DNA from: an uncultured Burkholderiales bacterium
Lineage (GTDB): Bacteria > Pseudomonadota > Gammaproteobacteria > Burkholderiales > Burkholderiaceae_F
Reading direction: 5' to 3'
NCBI GenBank assembly: GCA_903871435.1
Contig: CAIQGU010000231.1
Location: 1-6,191, forward strand
Length of the DNA stretch: 6,191 bases
Of this stretch, positions 5,591-6,191 are shown one piece after another (position 1 is the stretch's first letter; the number at the start of each line of letters is the position of its first letter). The notes beneath the pieces were generated by a model. That model saw only the letters and a list, made by a program, of their open reading frames with translations, did no database searches and was not told where the DNA came from. A program made the position numbers and the translations under genes.

Positions 5591-6191
5591 ATGCAGGTCT
5601 TGTTCGAAGAGGATGGCGACCTTAAGGCGGGCACCGTCCGATCAGCGACGGAGGCCTCGTATCAGGTCGACTCCACGACGGGCAAGCGGATCAAGGTCAA
5701 GGCCTCCGCCGTGCTGCTGCGGTTCGAGGAACCGCGGGCCGACGAACTGCTGGTTCGCGCCAGCGCCGACGCCGCCGCCATGGACGTGGACTTTCTCTGG
5801 CAATGTGCCCCTCAACAGGAATTCAGCTTCGAACAGCTCGCGCGCGAGTACTGCGGCCGCGAGCCTGGCGCGGTGGAGGCGGCGGCCATACTGATGCGCC
5901 TGCAGTCCGCCCCCGTATATTTCCAGCGCAAGGGCCGCGGGCGTTTTCGTCCGGCGGCCCCAGACGTGCTGCAGGCCGCGCTCGCGGCGGTGGAGCGCCG
6001 GCGCATCCAGGACCAGCAGCGCGCGCAGATGGCAGCCGAACTCGTTGCGGGCGTGCTGCCCGCAGCGATCGCCGCGCGCGGCGCCGATTTGCTGATCAAG
6101 CCGGACCGCAACGGGATCGAATACAAGGCACTGGAACAGGCCGCCCATGAGCTGCAGATATCGCCGCTGCGCCTGCTGCTGAACCGCGGCG
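5591..6191 (+). CDS. RNB-family exoribonuclease (RNase II type), 5' part only
   Basis: This frame is open from the ATG at 5591 to the window edge, giving 200 residues of what should be a much longer protein. The N-terminus MQVLFEEDGDLKAGTV, then ASYQVDSTTGKRIKVKAS (23-40) and VLLRFEEP (41-48), followed by DVDFLWQCAPQQEFSF (about 66-81), match my memory of the N-terminal region of the betaproteobacterial RNB-domain exoribonuclease II family, which degrades RNA 3' to 5'. Later segments FQRKGRGRF (about 113-121) and LLIKPDRNGIEYKALEQA (about 166-183) also fit. The catalytic RNB domain with its aspartates lies beyond the window, so activity cannot be judged. In relatives aroE often follows. The start is not certain: ATG 5591 agrees with the family but has a poor ribosome-binding site, whereas a TTG at 5564 has a better one. 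It follows the SDR gene by 98 bp. Confidence 0.85.
   Translation, partial: MQVLFEEDGDLKAGTVRSATEASYQVDSTTGKRIKVKASAVLLRFEEPRADELLVRASADAAAMDVDFLWQCAPQQEFSFEQLAREYCGREPGAVEAAAILMRLQSAPVYFQRKGRGRFRPAAPDVLQAALAAVERRRIQDQQRAQMAAELVAGVLPAAIAARGADLLIKPDRNGIEYKALEQAAHELQISPLRLLLNRG

Noticed and set aside
5642..6148. A 168-codon minus-strand frame opposite the RNB gene.
   Set aside because: The plus-strand frame from 5591 matches the RNB exoribonuclease N-terminal region and stays open to the window edge; the minus frame has no recognisable features.

Overview
The window looks like ordinary chromosome from a GC-rich betaproteobacterium of the order Burkholderiales. The Alcaligenaceae (Bordetella or Achromobacter type) fit best. 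I base this on protein character, strong G/C bias at third codon positions, and a gene order (RNB exoribonuclease / yqiA / mpl / nucleotidyltransferase-like / tlpA / aroQ / accB) that I remember as conserved in this group. No database search was possible, so the genus is an inference. I see no mobile element, tRNA, rRNA or CRISPR array.

Layout: two divergent gene sets face away from a 210-bp intergenic region at about 2509-2718. To the left, on the minus strand and in transcription order, are a nucleotidyltransferase-like conserved protein (2508-1810), a TlpA/ResA-type thioredoxin lipoprotein (1817-1263), type II 3-dehydroquinate dehydratase aroQ (1113-673) and the biotin carboxyl carrier protein accB (597-124). 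The expected next gene, accC, does not begin within the 123 bases after accB. To the right, on the plus strand, are the murein-recycling ligase mpl (2719-4101), the YqiA-type esterase (4112-4690), a FabG-like short-chain dehydrogenase (4752-5492) and the 5' part of an RNB-family exoribonuclease (5591 to the window edge).

Functionally the left arm joins periplasmic thiol chemistry, the shikimate pathway and the first step of fatty-acid synthesis. The right arm holds peptidoglycan recycling, an alpha/beta-hydrolase, an oxidoreductase and RNA turnover. These are mostly housekeeping genes grouped by conserved neighbourhood rather than by one pathway.

The points worth a second look are at the edges of genes. 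Between accB and the unseen accC, three copies of a 7-base arm can pair in two mutually exclusive ways. A four-codon minicistron exactly bridges mpl and yqiA. Start codons are often not ATG (TTG for aroQ, GTG for mpl, probably TTG for the nucleotidyltransferase-like gene). That last protein has histidines where a nucleotidyltransferase would carry its metal-binding aspartates. I find no convincing evidence of a new defence, mobile or biosynthetic system.
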